The notes under the pieces: model-generated
Database searches by the model: none
Told to the model about the DNA's origin: nothing
What the model saw: the letters and a program-made list of their open reading frames with translations, nothing else
Shown: positions 38,501 through 50,281 of the stretch, piece by piece
Layout of the letters: each line of letters opens with the position of its first letter
How positions within the stretch are numbered: the first letter of the stretch is position 1
Position numbers and translations under genes: made by a program
Assembly: GCF_027596085.1 (NCBI RefSeq)
Contig: NC_072471.1
Location: 8,683,539-8,747,538 of the forward strand
Length of the DNA: 64,000 nucleotides
Source: Anoplopoma fimbria
Lineage: Eukaryota > Chordata > Actinopteri > Perciformes > Anoplopomatidae
Reading direction: 5' to 3'

Positions 38501-40424
38501 ACAATGTTTCACAGCACTGGAGCAGAGACACAGAACTGCTAGTAGCATTTCAGTCTCTCCAGTGGTAAATAAAGTATCTGTATGTCTGTATTGTATGATG
38601 TTTCTGAATGGAAGTGATTCTATACTCATTTCAAGCATTTTTACCAGACCAGCAGTTGTGAAAAGTAACCATGTACATTACTAGTTGTTGAGTTACTGTG
38701 TGCTTTAAATAGTAAAAGTATTGTCATTTTATGCTACTTTATAGTGTTAGATTACATTTCAGAGACAAATATTATACTCCACTATATCTAATTAACAGCG
38801 TTAGTTCATTTTCATATTGAACTTTTAGATAAAATAACTTGTGATCTTTATGAACATGATACATTGTTATAGATTACACCACACAACAGTAAATAAAATG
38901 GTTAAAATTATCTCCACCTTAACCAGCTGCAACCACAAAATGAAAAATTATTATTATAAAATATTTAATAGCGGGCATTTTTATGGATTATGAGTAAAAA
39001 AATGTATACTTAAAGTACATTTTGCTAACAATACTTTTACAATTTCAACACAGGATGATAGCTTGTAATGGAATATTTTAATATTGATACTTTTTTACTC
39101 AAGTAAACGATCTGAATACTTCTCCCAACACTGGCAGTACTTGTACTTTACTTGAGTACTTCCATTTTAAACTTTATACTTCTACTTCACTAGATTTCAG
39201 ATGAAATTATTATAACTCTACCTTTGGTACTTTAAATACATTTAGCAGAGAGACTTTCTGCACCTTTGCTATTGAATGTAAGACTTTTACTTGTTAGTAT
39301 TTCTACATTGTAGTACTATGACTTTTACTTTAGGATGTGAAAGCTTCTTCCACTCTTGACCAGACATAATAACATCATTCAGTATTTTCAAACAATAATA
39401 AGGAACATAATGCTCAAGACTAGAGCTAAATGTTAATATACTGAGCCACCATAAAAATGAATCATATAAGAGAAGAACATGTAGATATTTTATATTTATT
39501 TGTAATTTAACAAAGAGCATATTAGAGACAGTAGAAGAAGAAAGAAAACTTGATTTAGGAAGTAGAGAACGTAATCATGATAACAATAACTACAAAGGAA
39601 ATATGGATTTAAACAAATGTATTGCCTCTTTATAAGTTTTTTTTTTTTAAACAGCGTGGTCGTAGGCATAATGCAGTATAACACACATGTAACCCCCTCC
39701 TCCACCATTTGTTCTCAACTCTGGTGTCGATGGTGTAATCAAGGGTGTTAATGATGACTCACAAGGAAGGAAAGGTACACACAGAGCTGCCTCCCAACTG
39801 AACACACACCCAGGCAGAGTACAAAGAGACACTCAAATGTGATCAAAGATGGACAAAATGTGCGTTTTTTTAATTCCTAAGCTTTGCAATAATTTCATTT
39901 ATTGTAAACAGGTTTGTCTGTTTTTGTTTTAGTCCTTGCTTTAATGCAGAAACACATATTTTAAAAGGATAAATTGTTCCTTTTGCTCTGCTGTGTGACT
40001 CATACGCAGTAGGCACGAGTGGTTACAGCAGCGTCAAATGATTAATGGCATCAGCTGACCTTTATCAGGTCCTAATGTGGTCTCCACACCTTGTTAGCTG
40101 GAGACAGTCTAGACTCTCGCATTATAAATAACGTGACCTTTTATTTTTGATAAAAACACCTTTTCTATATTCGTATTCTTCATCATGTATAAGCACAAGA
40201 ATCTGCTATCTTAATTAATAATTTAGCCGTATTAAAAGCAGATGATGATGCATCTTTAAACAGTTGCTAACAGCCTAAACGATGACTAATCGGTGTTATA
40301 AGGATGGAGACAGCTCCCGCCTTTAGTTAATTTGTTACTCTGTGTGATAACCTGTTTCATTTCTTTAAAGATAATCTTGTTAAAAATAAATGTGATATAA
40401 ATCAGTGTTTGCTGTTTGTTTTGT
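35541..40424. other. Convergent spacer between lin7a and myf5, no gene seen
   Basis: About 4.9 kb of AT-rich sequence separate the two predicted 3' ends. The only assignable content is the repeat at 38653-39360 and short A/T tracts. Confidence 0.7.
38653..39360. mobile_element. Composite of fish MITE copies ('cttgagtacttccatttta' family)
   Basis: The first part begins 'cagttgtgaaaagtaacc' at 38653 and ends 'cttctcccaacactg' at 39133, imperfect inverted termini of hAT-like type. A second, partial copy follows at once ('gtacttgtactttacttgag' to 'cttcttccactcttg', 39138-39353). Related fragments occur near 61900. No transposase is present. Confidence 0.6.
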
Positions 40425-40899
40425 TTGCAGACAGTTTCATTTATTACAAGAAAGAACTCCTAAAGGAACATATCTCTTCACTATTTCAGATTATTAAATC
40501 TGTGTTAACGTGATGATAAATAAGTAAAAACATGGTCACAAAGAAACAGAAGAGGAAGAAAAAACTAAAAGCTCAAACTTTTATACAAAACAGTGAAAGA
40601 TTTAATGTTCATGACAGCATAAAAAGAAAGAAAACTGCTTAAATACCACTTCATGTTGGAATAATGCAACATTAACTGTCATAATTAAATATGTCTCATT
40701 GGGTATAATAGCACGTATAGAATAAATGGGCATTTACATTATTTACAATCTCATGTACAATATAAAAAAAGCTGCTTGGTCCTCAGATACAGCCGAGTCT
40801 CCTTCGGCTTTGCACACAATGAAGTTCTTATCTCTCGTTTCAAATGCAGCTGGTGTTTGGTGAAAGCAGGGCGCTCGTATATCCACGTCAACGTTTCCT
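40425..40899 (-). other. myf5: myf5 3' UTR with two candidate poly(A) signals
   Basis: On the - strand ATTAAA occurs at 40606-40601 and AATAAA at 40445-40440, giving 3' UTRs of roughly 295 or 455 bases. The region is AT-rich with no coding potential. Which signal is used cannot be told from sequence. Confidence 0.5.
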
Positions 40900-41096
40900 T
40901 CACAGGACGTGGTAGACGGGCCGGGTTCCGGGGCTTTCCGGCGTGCAGGGCTGCGAGTCGGAGCTGCCGGGGGAGAAGGTGGCCATGTCTCTCTGAGCCG
41001 GCGGTCCGCAGCTGGACCCCACCGAGGACAGACGGTCCACGATGCTGGAGAGACACTCCAGACTGGAGGCCCCGACTGTTTTATCTCCTGAACTCT
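40900..41096 (-). CDS. myf5: myf5 exon 3 (C-terminal helix)
   Basis: The exon starts after tttcttacag and ends with TGA at 40900-40902. It encodes the conserved [14 protein letters not shown] helix and the terminal RPVYHVL. Confidence 0.95.
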
Positions 41097-42798
41097 CTGT
41101 AAGAAAACAAGAGGACATTTATATAGTTTATTTAAAAGCACAAAAAACACGTTTTATCATATTCTTTTTAATTTTTTTATCCTAACACTCCCAGAGGCAA
41201 AATAAATCATGCATTTAAAATCCAGTTATTAGGTTTTTTTAAAGCATTCTGCTTGAATATGAGTGAATGTGAGTCATATTCACATCAGGCTGCTGTCAAA
41301 AGGTCTTACCGTTCCTCGCATATGAATAACTGTTGCTGTAGTTTGCATTCAGATGTTGCCACACTCGACTGTTGCTGTCGACCTGCAAGGAAATAGGAAA
41401 ATTTATCCATGAATTCTTGCAAACAGAAATGTGTTATGGTTGCATAAATATATATATTTTTTATGGGATAGGAAGAAGCAGGGAAAAGTGCAAAAACAAG
41501 CGATGCCCTTCACGATATTCTGGACGGGCTAATAAATCCTGAATTCCAAAGTTATGGGCTTCTTTATTTCACTTCGGGCTTCTTTATTTCACTTCCACCT
41601 TAAAGCCAAAGTGGCAGTATGCGCTCCCTTTCCCCCTGGCCGGGGCTCTGAGCGTGCCGAATCGATTGTATCAGTGGAAGCAACACCAGTTTGTGCAAGA
41701 TGACACTTTCTCCTAGTAAATCTGCAGAAAATCCTGGCAGCGGTGCAGAACATGCAGTCAGGATGGAATGCAGAAAAGAGGGCCCATTTTTTTTTTTTTC
41801 CCTGCCAGACTTCAGTAAGGTGGATTTAGCTCGGTTTATTAGGGCTATAAAGTGTCCGGTGGTGGGAAAGCCATTACTCCATCCAGCATGATAAGTTCTT
41901 TTTGTATTCGCTGATACACTGTCACCTTCAGACTGTTGTTGAGAACAACTAATTCAGCCTGACCCTTTAATAACAATCATCACACACACACAGATACTTG
42001 TAGGACTACAGGATAGATTTTAGAGTAGAGTATGACATGCATGGAGAGGCATTGTAATTGAGGTCATTGGGGCAAAACAAGCCTCTTTGATTAATAGGTT
42101 TCTAGATTGGAAATCCAGGCTCTATTTTGAAATGAAATACTCTACATGGTAATGCGAAAACGCAACAGGGGCTTAAATGTAAGATTTTAGGGATACTTCG
42201 TTCAACAAATAAAGGCCCTTTTAGGTGATGTTGTCTTGCATGTAGTTATTTCACAGCCTGACTTTTGGTTTAAGAGCAGCAGCAAGCTCTGCAAAGCCAG
42301 ATGTTTGCACAGAAAAGGGCTGAACATGTGGATCATGGGTCTTACCATGCCGTCAGAGCAGCTGGACAGCGGGCTCCCGGGCTCCGAGCTGCTCCCTCCA
42401 GGTAGGCCGTAGTAGTTTTCCACCTGCTCGTGTAGCAGATCCTGCAGGCTCTCGATGTACTGGATGGCGTTGCGCAGGATCTCCACCTTGGGCAGACGCT
42501 GGCTGGGGTTGGCCGAGGTGCAGCGCCTGAGGGCCTCGAAAGCGTGGTTGACCTTCTTCAGCCGCCGGCGCTCGCGCATGGTTGCAGCCCGTCTGCGGTC
42601 CACAAAGTTGGACTTGCGCTTGCAGGCCTTGCAGGCCCACTGGAGGCAGTGACCCGGCTGGTGGGGGGCTCCGGGGATCCTCACGTGCTCGTCCTCCTCG
42701 TCGGAGCAGTCGTTCTCTGCATCGGGGCCGAACTCCAGGCTGTCCGGGGACGAAGCACACGCGTCGTAGTAGACCTGCGATGGTGAGAAGACGTCCAT
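40900..42798 (-). CDS. myf5: myf5, myogenic factor 5 (bHLH transcription factor), three exons
   Basis: Exons 42346-42798, 41310-41382 and 40900-41096 (- strand) join in frame to 240 residues; introns are 963 and 213 bp with GT-AG ends. The protein starts [13 protein letters not shown], has the His/Cys-rich segment around residues 50-63 ([13 protein letters not shown]) that in myogenic factors aids chromatin opening, then basic region and helix-loop-helix at about 67-119. The Ala-Thr pair typical of myogenic specificity is at 72-73 of the basic region. A C-terminal amphipathic helix ([15 protein letters not shown], about 186-200) precedes the end YHVL, both typical of Myf5. The protein dimerises with E-proteins, binds CANNTG in the nucleus and starts skeletal muscle commitment. 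It lies head-to-tail downstream of myf6 and converges on lin7a, the vertebrate arrangement. Confidence 0.97.
41310..41382 (-). CDS. myf5: myf5 exon 2
   Basis: The exon is 73 bases, with acceptor ccttgcag and donor gtaaga. It encodes [20 protein letters not shown] and a few further residues. The length and the conserved Val-Trp match the small middle exon of vertebrate Myf5. Confidence 0.92.
41383..42345 (-). other. myf5: myf5 intron 1 (963 bp)
   Basis: Contains a direct repeat of about 20 bases ('gggcttctttatttcacttc') at 41557-41596 and a T/C-rich run near 41790. No other element is recognised. Confidence 0.85.
42346..42798 (-). CDS. myf5: myf5 exon 1 (bHLH domain)
   Basis: Exon 1 encodes residues 1-151 including the whole bHLH domain and stops at CSDGM, the usual Myf5 exon 1 boundary, before the donor gtaaga. 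The ATG lies about 125 bases downstream of a TATA box on the same strand. Confidence 0.97.
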
Positions 42799-42918
42799 AT
42801 TCGTTGAGCAAAGAGGTCTGATTTGGATGGAGAGATGGGCGCGAGAAGGAAAGAAGGAGTGGGGTGAGAGAGAGGAGACCTCTGAGTGATATGAGGGGTC
42901 TGTTGCCCCGGGGCCCCC

Positions 42919-42926
42919 CTTATATG
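42919..42926 (-). promoter_or_regulatory. myf5 TATA box with upstream CCAAT boxes
   Basis: On the - strand CATATAAG lies about 125 bases upstream of the myf5 ATG, placing the transcription start near 42890. Two inverted-on-plus CCAAT motifs follow upstream (attgg near 42953 and near 42980), and a homeobox-type TAATTA core lies near 42967. Spacing suits a classical TATA/CCAAT core promoter. Confidence 0.65.
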
Positions 42927-43200
42927 CCCCCAGACCAGAGCCCAGGGCCCACATTGGCCAGATCTAATTACCATGGCCCATTGGCCCAGCCAGAAGGCAG
43001 GCTGGGGTTAGCTCAGCTCCCTCCCTGCCCCATCCCCAACCCACTACCTCTCACCCCCCACCCACCCCCCCACATCTGCACTTACTGGTGTTTTCCTACT
43101 CATCACCACTCTCTCTCCATTCCAGCGGCTCTTCTCCTACAAGGCCACAATGAACACAATGCTCGGGAATGCTCGGGCGAACATTTGCAGCCTTAATCAC

Positions 43201-43429
43201 CACGTGAACGAGTGCTCCAGTTTTCGCTTGATTCATCTGTAACCGGCCTCCAGGGATCAGGTCGAGGCTGACAATGAAAGTCACACTCCGCCATGAAGAC
43301 ATATGTTATAAAAGTGTGTGTTTTGTTTTAGTCAAACTGTGCAGAAAAAGAGAGGGTGACCCATTGAAGGAGTATGCGGGGCCAATTTTTTACGCCGCAG
43401 ACAACAGCGTTGCAGATGCAGCCCAGCTG
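43201..43429. promoter_or_regulatory. E-box cluster upstream of myf5
   Basis: A palindromic CACGTG (43201-43206) and a close pair CAGATG (43413-43418) and CAGCTG (43424-43429) lie 0.4-0.63 kb upstream of the myf5 start codon. CAGCTG-type sites are bound by myogenic bHLH/E-protein dimers. Function is inferred from motif and position only. Confidence 0.3.
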
Positions 43430-44809
43430 CATGGCAAGGTGTAACATTTCAAGCCCTGTGAATTCGCGTTACAGTGGTAAGCCCCCCTCTAAAACACCCC
43501 CGAGCTCATCACCCAAGGTGCTGTGAGTGAGGTGATCCTCCCTGTTTGACTCATTTAAAACAGTAATTACACAATTGACACCGATGCTCAACTCCCTGCG
43601 CCATTTTGCTCCCAAGGACCAAATTTTAACCATTAAAAGTTATTGACACAAGTCAAGTATGTCAATTTCAGCACACAACAGATGGCCATCACGGTGCAGG
43701 ATTGCTTCAAGCAATGAGGAATGCAAAGTTTTTCATTTTATTTTTTCATTTTAATGGATTGCAAATAAACTGATGGGATATTTTTTTTTTACATTTACGC
43801 AGTGCAAATGAAACTAATCTTTTTCCTCACATTAGTAGAGAGATTCTGCTTCAGTCTGTTTTCTTACAAGCTGTTGACATCTGTTTCTGATAAAAATAAA
43901 GATGGCAACATTGTAAACTGCTCTGGAGTAACGTTTAATTCTATCTCTATTTGCAGAATTGAAAGGGGGGGGGCTTTTTAGCAGCTCGACCCCCGAACAA
44001 GCTGACTTGTTTGGGTAATTATGTTGTTGACAGCTCGCAAGGATACAATGCGGATATTTCTCACAATGTGTCAAAACGTTTGGCGAGGCCCCTTCTCTGG
44101 GAACTGAGCGCACCTAAGAAAACAGCCGTACCTGCTGCCTCGGAATTGCCGTCCGAGTTTGGATGAGGCACAGCTGAGGAAGACATCGGCCCGCGTGCGC
44201 CTGTAGATCAAAGGGCAGCTCGATCTGAGGACAACGTGGCCGATGAGAAAACCTGCGATCATCATCCGGGGAGCTGATTGGGGCTAGTTGAGTTAAGAGT
44301 TAGATTGGCGCAGCACATGGTGAGCATGGGAATACTTTCTATTGGCGCAGTGGTTACGCACGGGGGCCTGTGCGTAATGTGGCCCCTTGGGAACTCTGTG
44401 GAGGTTTACTCTCTTGTTGTTCTCAAGGGTCAGAGACAGAGTTAAGTGAAGGGCAGGAGGTGATCTTTTTATGTCCAATCTCCCTCACGTCTGAAAACAT
44501 TATTTCTTCTAAAGTGCCTCTCGCTTTGACTTAATATGCTGCTTGTTTGGTGCAACACAAGACACCCCAAGACAGAGAGGCAATTCATCACTTACATTCC
44601 TGCAGAATAAAGCTTTTCCAGCTCCTTTTTTTGGGCAAAATGAAAGTTAATCACAATTTAGTGACAAAATACTGGATGAAAGCTACAATAAGATAAGATA
44701 AGATACAATAAGATAGATATTTATTTAATTTAAGTAAATTCTTGTTAAGATGTTCTCTGTAACTATAACTTCATCATATAAAATGAATACACATTAATTC
44801 AGAATGAGA

Positions 44810-44905
44810 AACTGTTTATTGCCAAGTATGTTTGCACATACAAGGAATTTGGCTTGGTGATTGGTGCGTGACAATAAACACAATAGTATGTGCAATAGTA
44901 TAAGA
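44810..44905 (+). repeat. Retroelement fragment ('tttattgccaagtatgtttg')
   Basis: 'tttattgccaagtatgtttg', 'cacatacaaggaatttggct' and 'gtgcgtgacaataaacac' match a short dispersed fish element, probably a LINE end. Confidence 0.5.
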
Positions 44906-45899
44906 TATCATTGAAAAATAAATTGTGAATTTTAGAATTTGATAAACAAACAAACAAACAGTATAAGAGTATGTTAAATTAAGTCTGTTGTTAAAGATGT
45001 AGGTGTCTATTTAAAATGAATATGAAGATTTTCAAAGGAAAATTATGTGAATAAATAAAGTTTAATAAAAATGAAAGTATAGTGTTTTGTGAAAGGGTAT
45101 TTCCCAACACATGAAGCCCATTTTTCTTCCCCCACAAGAATAACTGCAGTGAAACAAAAAAAAACTATTTTGAGTGGCAACAGCATTTGTTTGGCAGAGA
45201 GCAGAAAGAGAAGCTCTGCCAGCTCCGCCACTGCAGTGAATCCTTTTCCTAGCAGGACATTCAAGGAGAGTCTGGATAAATCAGAGCATTCAGCCTGCAG
45301 GCTTATCCCCCCAATCCTACAACTGCTCGCCTTTCATCAACTTCGACTTTTAAAACACTGTCTTCACAGCCAAATGAGAATTATATGGTGTCATCAGTAA
45401 CACCGAAATCCCTGTGAAGTTAGAAGAGAGAGAGAGAGAGAGATTCGGGGCTCGGAGAAGGAGCTGTTTCTTTTTGGGGTCTGATGGAGCAGACATAAGA
45501 AAAACAGCTGGATATTGAGCTTTTACAGCAAATACAGGTCTTCTAATAGCACAAAATGAAGGTTTATATGCATTTATGTGAACAAAATATTTAAATTTTA
45601 AACTGTAATAAGTACCCACAAACACTTATTTTACAAGGACGAACTGTGATTGTTGATGTTAGGTCTACAATTTAGGTCAAATGCAGCCATTAGCAAACAG
45701 ACGTTAAATCAGCAGATACCCATGGAGCTGCAGCATGTAGTGAAGTATAACACTGCTGTGAGAGGGCAGGAGCCCATTAAAATCACATTACTGATTAGAG
45801 ATATCACATTTCTGTCTGGTTTCTACAGAAAACTGGATATTTGGTAAAAGATATGAATAGTTCTGTTGAAAAGAGGGACTCATGAGGATTACTGCAAGC

Positions 45900-46190
45900 T
45901 CTTTATTCAGCTCAGTGATGGAGCAAGTATTCACGTACTTAACTTTAATACAAATATGTTGAAAAGAATAAAATAATCCACGACAAGTAAGTTCTGCTTC
46001 CAAAAAAATTACTTAAAATTACATGGGTATTTTCAGTAAAATTTACTTTAAGAAAAAAGTTTAAAAAGTACTTTGTAATTATGCAGAATGGCCCCAAATA
46101 TAATTTATATTTTTCGATCATTAATAGTGAATATTTTCCTCTTAAATGTAGTATAGTAACAGTAGCAAACTGTAGATTAGAAAACTTTAT
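45900..46190. repeat. Degenerate element related to the 'aagtac' MITE family
   Basis: Phrases 'aagtattcacgtacttaact' and 'aaaattacttaaaattacat' recall the 'lysine-poor' AT-rich interior of the MITE at 38653. Weakly supported. Confidence 0.3.
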
Positions 46191-46316
46191 TTATCCATAA
46201 AAGGGTAAAAAATGTTTTATTATAATTTGGTTTATTAGTTTTTTTACAATTCAAAATTATTGGTTTTAGTGTATATATGATAAACCTTTTTTTTTTTAAG
46301 TGTTTACTTCTGTTTT

Positions 46317-46355
46317 GAACAGTATATATTAGCGTGCTATATATATATACTGTTC
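46317..46355. repeat. Inverted repeat, 13-bp arms
   Basis: Left arm gaacagtatatat (46317-46329) is the reverse complement of the right arm 46343-46355. The AT-rich interior makes part of this match easy by chance. Confidence 0.6.
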
Positions 46356-48039
46356 ATTTTGTTGGCTATTCTTGTTTTCTTGTTATTTGTTACATGGTTG
46401 AATTAAATCTATCTTTAGTCTATTCTAAAAATATGTCAAAACACTTCTCATATATATCAGGAAAATGCATGTATCACATGTCATTTAAACAATGGTTCTG
46501 TGGAGCATTTTGGCATCTGGAACCAGTCACTCAACACACTTTTTTAGACACTAAAAACAAAGAAAAAGGGCTGACCTTCAAACTTAAGCATGGTTTGAAC
46601 TCTCGCTCTACTTCTTTGAAATTGCTTTGTTTTCCCCTTTGTTGGATGCTACATTGAAGCTTCTAATAAACCTGACACATGTGTGACACTTTGCACTGAC
46701 ACATGTGTGTGTGTCTGCAGGTCTGAGGGATGAGGCAGAGTCCCAAAGGTCAACCGGGTGCTTTGTGTCGTCCACAGAGATCTGAGGGGAGACCAGCACA
46801 TCATCAACAAACGTCCGTCCGTCCCCGTCCCCCCCCTTCTCTCTCACGTCAATACACGACAAACAAGACTCAATGGATTTCTATAGTGTTATGAGCCAAG
46901 TGATGATGAATTAAGACCTAATGGCTCAGATAACTACATTATCCCAGTGGGCTTTGGACTCACACGCCTGCTGCCTGAGATCCATGTCGCCAACATATAC
47001 GACATGGAGGAGAGGCTCGCTGTGTTTGGAGGGGACTCGAGTTACTGTTGTGGGATCAGTCCTGCTGGAGGCCAGCTGGAAGAAAGAGAAGCAGCCCGGC
47101 TGCAAACTATTCCAGGGTAGTTTAAAACGTAAGGACTTCTAATAGCCTTGATTGCTGGAGGAACCGGTAGACCTTGAACGGATAATGGGGTTTTTTTCAA
47201 TTTTGGTGTACATAACAGAGATACAGTGAGAGGTAGAGTGACTTTTAATTTGCAGGAAAAGGCTTTACCCACCATTTGTCCCAGAAGTGAAACTTTAAAC
47301 ATGTATTTTTTTCATTTTGATTGTGGTTTTGGACATTTCAATGATAATAAGAAAAAAGCTTAAAGATACTTTATGTTGTCTGATGCTTTCAACACCAGAA
47401 GAATGGACGCACTTTCCTTTCCAGCATGCCCTTAAGAATGAGGAATACCATGATGTAGGTTATTGCAAATTAAAGTGTAACTTCACCCCAACCTCTAAGC
47501 CGAAGTCCACCCCCTGCATTTTTGGGGGAAAAATGTGGGCAATGAGCTGGGGGATAAAACCACGCCCACTTCTGTATGACAAAAGCCTCAATGCAGCGTC
47601 TAGATGTTATACAGGGTAGCTCATAAAATAACAATATGGCATGGGACTCTGAATTTGATGAATTTACTGTTTATGAGAGCACAAATGAGACAAGAATTAC
47701 ACCAAGATGTCTCTCCATCTTACTCTCCGACGCTGGGAGTGTACTTTGCCGGGAGTAGACTGGGCGACAGCTTCAGAGACGCACCGTTGTGGCGCAAAAC
47801 CCTGGTGCCTCTGTCTCCGGAGCATCTGTCTTCCCTCTTCCTGGTTGTAGTCTCCTAGCGACGGGGAAAAGGGACCCAGGGATGCAGCTCATTTTGTGTA
47901 ACCAGTGAAACGTTGGCAAGAAAGCATGGTGGAGTTAGCAAGCTAACACTAACTAGCTAACGTTAGCTAGCTTACTGCCACCTACTAAATGAGTAAAATT
48001 AAACAACTTACTACTTCAGGCTGTTCTCAAACAGCGTTC

Positions 48040-48310
48040 GTGGCTATACCTACAAATATGATTGATTTAATTGAATTGATTTATTGGTAAAGTAAACCAC
48101 AACCTTTTTCTAAACCTAACTAAGAAGTCCTGTTGCCTAAACCTAAGTTGTTTTCTGTGGAGACATAAGTTTATTTTGAAAAGACTGTATGCATGTAACG
48201 AGCCGAAATTGACCCGTGTTACTGGACATTCGTAGGAAAACCCACTAAAAATGAGCAGTCATTTTTTCGTAAGACATCATACGAACCGTTGTATGTTGAT
48301 ACTTTGAAAA
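48040..48310 (+). repeat. Interspersed fish repeat ('tgcctaaacctaa' family)
   Basis: 'tttctaaacctaactaagaa', 'gttgcctaaacctaag', 'gcatgtaacgagccgaaatt', 'attcgtaggaaaaccca' and 'catacgaaccgttgtatg' occur in the order of a repeat widespread in percomorph genomes. Confidence 0.6.
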
Positions 48311-48639
48311 CTACATCTACAAACTCATCCCAGCGTGGGAAAGTACATTGCTATCGCCAGAAAATCAGTCATAAACACTGATTTACAAGATTTTGTCAAG
48401 TCCTGATTACAGGACGTTAACATTCTTTTATTTCATGATTGAAGTCCCAAACGGTTGACTCTATCTCAGAATTGGCCTTGAAGATTAGGGCTGATTTAAA
48501 ACAGTTGATGGCATTTTGAGCCACTTTTAACCATAAAATGCCAATTTTTATAAATTTGGTGAGAAATGTCAATATTAACACCCTGCAGCATTGATGGGTT
48601 ATATAATTTAGTTTATACCTTAAAGAAACATTTAACTGT

Positions 48640-48922
48640 GCAGTTTTTCTTTAATTTATTGTCTTGGTCAGTTATGTACAAACATTTTAATAAAATAACA
48701 GCTTTCATAAAAGAGTTAAACTGCTTCTTAATATAAAATAAATACAATCTAAACATCACATTATTATAAATATGTACAAATTTGTTGCTCCTACTGTACA
48801 AATGAGGACTACATAACAAACAGAAGCCAGAATGGCTGAATATAGCGGAAATAATTTAGAGATAAATAATTAAAATTTTAAATTTTAAAAATCGCTGGCA
48901 GGTCGAGGTCTTCGGGTTTGTT
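48640..48922 (-). other. myf6: myf6 3' UTR, AT-rich, with poly(A) signal
   Basis: AATAAA on the - strand at 48660-48655 would give a 3' UTR of about 280 bases. The stretch is strongly AT-rich and holds no other recognisable element. Confidence 0.5.
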
Positions 48923-49032
48923 TCAGTTTTCTGAAACGTCCTCGCTGATGTTGTTTTTATCGCCATTGGTGATGCTGTCCACGATGGAGGACAGACGCAG
49001 GAGGCTGGAGGCTCCAGAAGACTCGCTGGTTC
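48923..49032 (-). CDS. myf6: myf6 exon 3 (C-terminal helix)
   Basis: The exon begins after tgtgttcag and ends in TGA at 48923-48925. It encodes [20 protein letters not shown] and a short acidic end (EDVSEN). Confidence 0.94.
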
Positions 49033-50193
49033 CTGAACACAAAGGACATTAACAATAGTTTCATGTTATGTGTTTATTTACAGTTGATTTGTACCTTTGT
49101 TTGTTTATGTACCTTCTCTCTGGTTCATCATTGCTGCAGTGGAATGGTCCGCAGAGGTCGGCCAGGTCTCGGAGGACTTTTTCCAATGGTACTCATGACT
49201 GGACACCTGTAACAACACACACATCACATGTTATCCGTTCATGTGTTAGGTCAGTTAATATTAATCATCATGCATAAACATAAGTATAGTTCATCAAATT
49301 GGCAATTGACAAACTGAAAAACACTCAAAAAACAGGCCTGATACATTTGAAAGACATAAAAAGCCATATAAAAATGAAAAATCATAGGTATATACTGACA
49401 GGAAAATATATAAAGTGACTAAGATTAACATCAGTGACTTACTCTTTATTATTCTGTAAGTGCCAAATGGAATAGAAGTAAATAAAAGTCAAAATAATGT
49501 CATTAAAATAGCACCACAGACACCATTCAAGTCCATGCAGTAATATTATAGCAATGTTATCGATGCAACAGGGAATAAAAGTGCATCATGAAGTCACCAT
49601 GACGTCATTATAAAGTCATCTGAATGCCCCAGGCCCACTGACAGACATCATGGGAATATATAGCCATGATCATATCTTACACTGTGCTCTTTGAACTTGT
49701 GGGATGATCCGTTTTGCGTTTTCTCCTGCTCGTCCAGCGTCTGCAGCAGCTCCTGTAACCTCTCGATGTAGCTGATGGCGCTGCGTAAAATCTCCACCTT
49801 GGGTAGCCTCTGGTTGGGGTTGGCCACGGTCTTCCTCTTCAGCACGTCGAAGGCCTCGTTGATCTTCTTCAGCCTCCTCCTCTCCCTCAGCGTGGCGGCC
49901 TTGCGTCTGTCCGTCGGCGCCGACCTCCTCTTGCAGACCTTACAGGCCCACATGAGGCACTGGCCGTCGCAGTGCCGGAGGCCCGGGGGGGCCAGCACGT
50001 GCTCCTCCCCGCTGCTCTCCCCTCCGGTTTCGGACTGAACGTTGTCCTGGCCCGGGGACAGCGGGCTTTCGTTGCCGTTGTAGAGAGGAGACACCCCGGA
50101 CATGTCCAGGTGCTGCAGTGGTCCATGATCCCCTTCCTCCAAATAGCGCAAATCATTGAAAAGATAAGGGTTGGTCTCAAAAAGGTCCATCAT
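48923..50193 (-). CDS. myf6: myf6 (Mrf4/herculin), bHLH myogenic factor, three exons
   Basis: Exons 49681-50193, 49113-49206 and 48923-49032 (- strand) join in frame to 238 residues, with introns of only 474 and 80 bp. The start is the first of two Met codons, giving [14 protein letters not shown], as in fish and mammalian Myf6. The family hallmark [13 protein letters not shown] is at about 60-72, the Cys-rich motif at 74-90, the bHLH at about 96-147 with the myogenic Ala-Thr at 100-101, and the C-terminal helix [13 protein letters not shown] at 211-223. Myf6 is a nuclear activator that dimerises with E-proteins and acts in determination and in mature fibres. It lies 6.1 kb upstream of myf5 on the same strand, the ancestral vertebrate pair. 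It differs from myf5 in the N-terminal acidic segment and basic-loop sequence. Confidence 0.97.
49113..49206 (-). CDS. myf6: myf6 exon 2
   Basis: The exon is 94 bases, acceptor gttacag and donor gtacat. It encodes [20 protein letters not shown] and following residues; the EYHWKK segment is typical of teleost Myf6. Confidence 0.92.
49681..50193 (-). CDS. myf6: myf6 exon 1 (bHLH domain)
   Basis: Exon 1 encodes residues 1-171 with the entire bHLH domain; the donor after KFKEHS reads gtaaga. The frame runs on open for a further stretch into the intron, so the boundary rests on the donor and on family exon structure. Confidence 0.96.
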
Positions 50194-50271
50194 ATTGTTG
50201 CTCCCCTCTCTCTGTTTTGACAGTGGGACTCTGGCATTTAAACAGAGCAGCAGGGACACAAGTCACCAAGC

Positions 50272-50281
50272 TTATATATAG
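50272..50281 (-). promoter_or_regulatory. myf6 TATA box overlapping a MEF2 consensus
   Basis: On the - strand CTATATATAA fits the MEF2 consensus YTAWWWWTAR exactly and also contains the only TATA box, about 80 bases upstream of the myf6 ATG. The transcription start is therefore probably near 50245. MEF2 and myogenic bHLH input to Mrf4 promoters is established in mammals; here it is inferred. E-box CAGGTG (50443-50448) and CAAATG (50452-50457) lie about 170 bases further upstream. Confidence 0.6.

Larger units (their letters stand above)
43000..48639. other. myf5-myf6 intergenic region, no gene seen
   Basis: Between the myf5 promoter and the myf6 3' end I find no exon. Repeats are noted at 44810, 45900, 46317 and 48040. 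In mouse the corresponding interval carries the early epaxial myf5 enhancer, so conserved regulatory DNA is expected, but I cannot point to it apart from the E-box cluster near 43.2-43.4 kb. Confidence 0.6.

Noticed and set aside
42353..42821. Long open frames overlapping myf5 exon 1 in other frames and on the + strand
   Set aside because: They are by-products of the GC-rich exon; the Myf5 frame alone shows the conserved protein.
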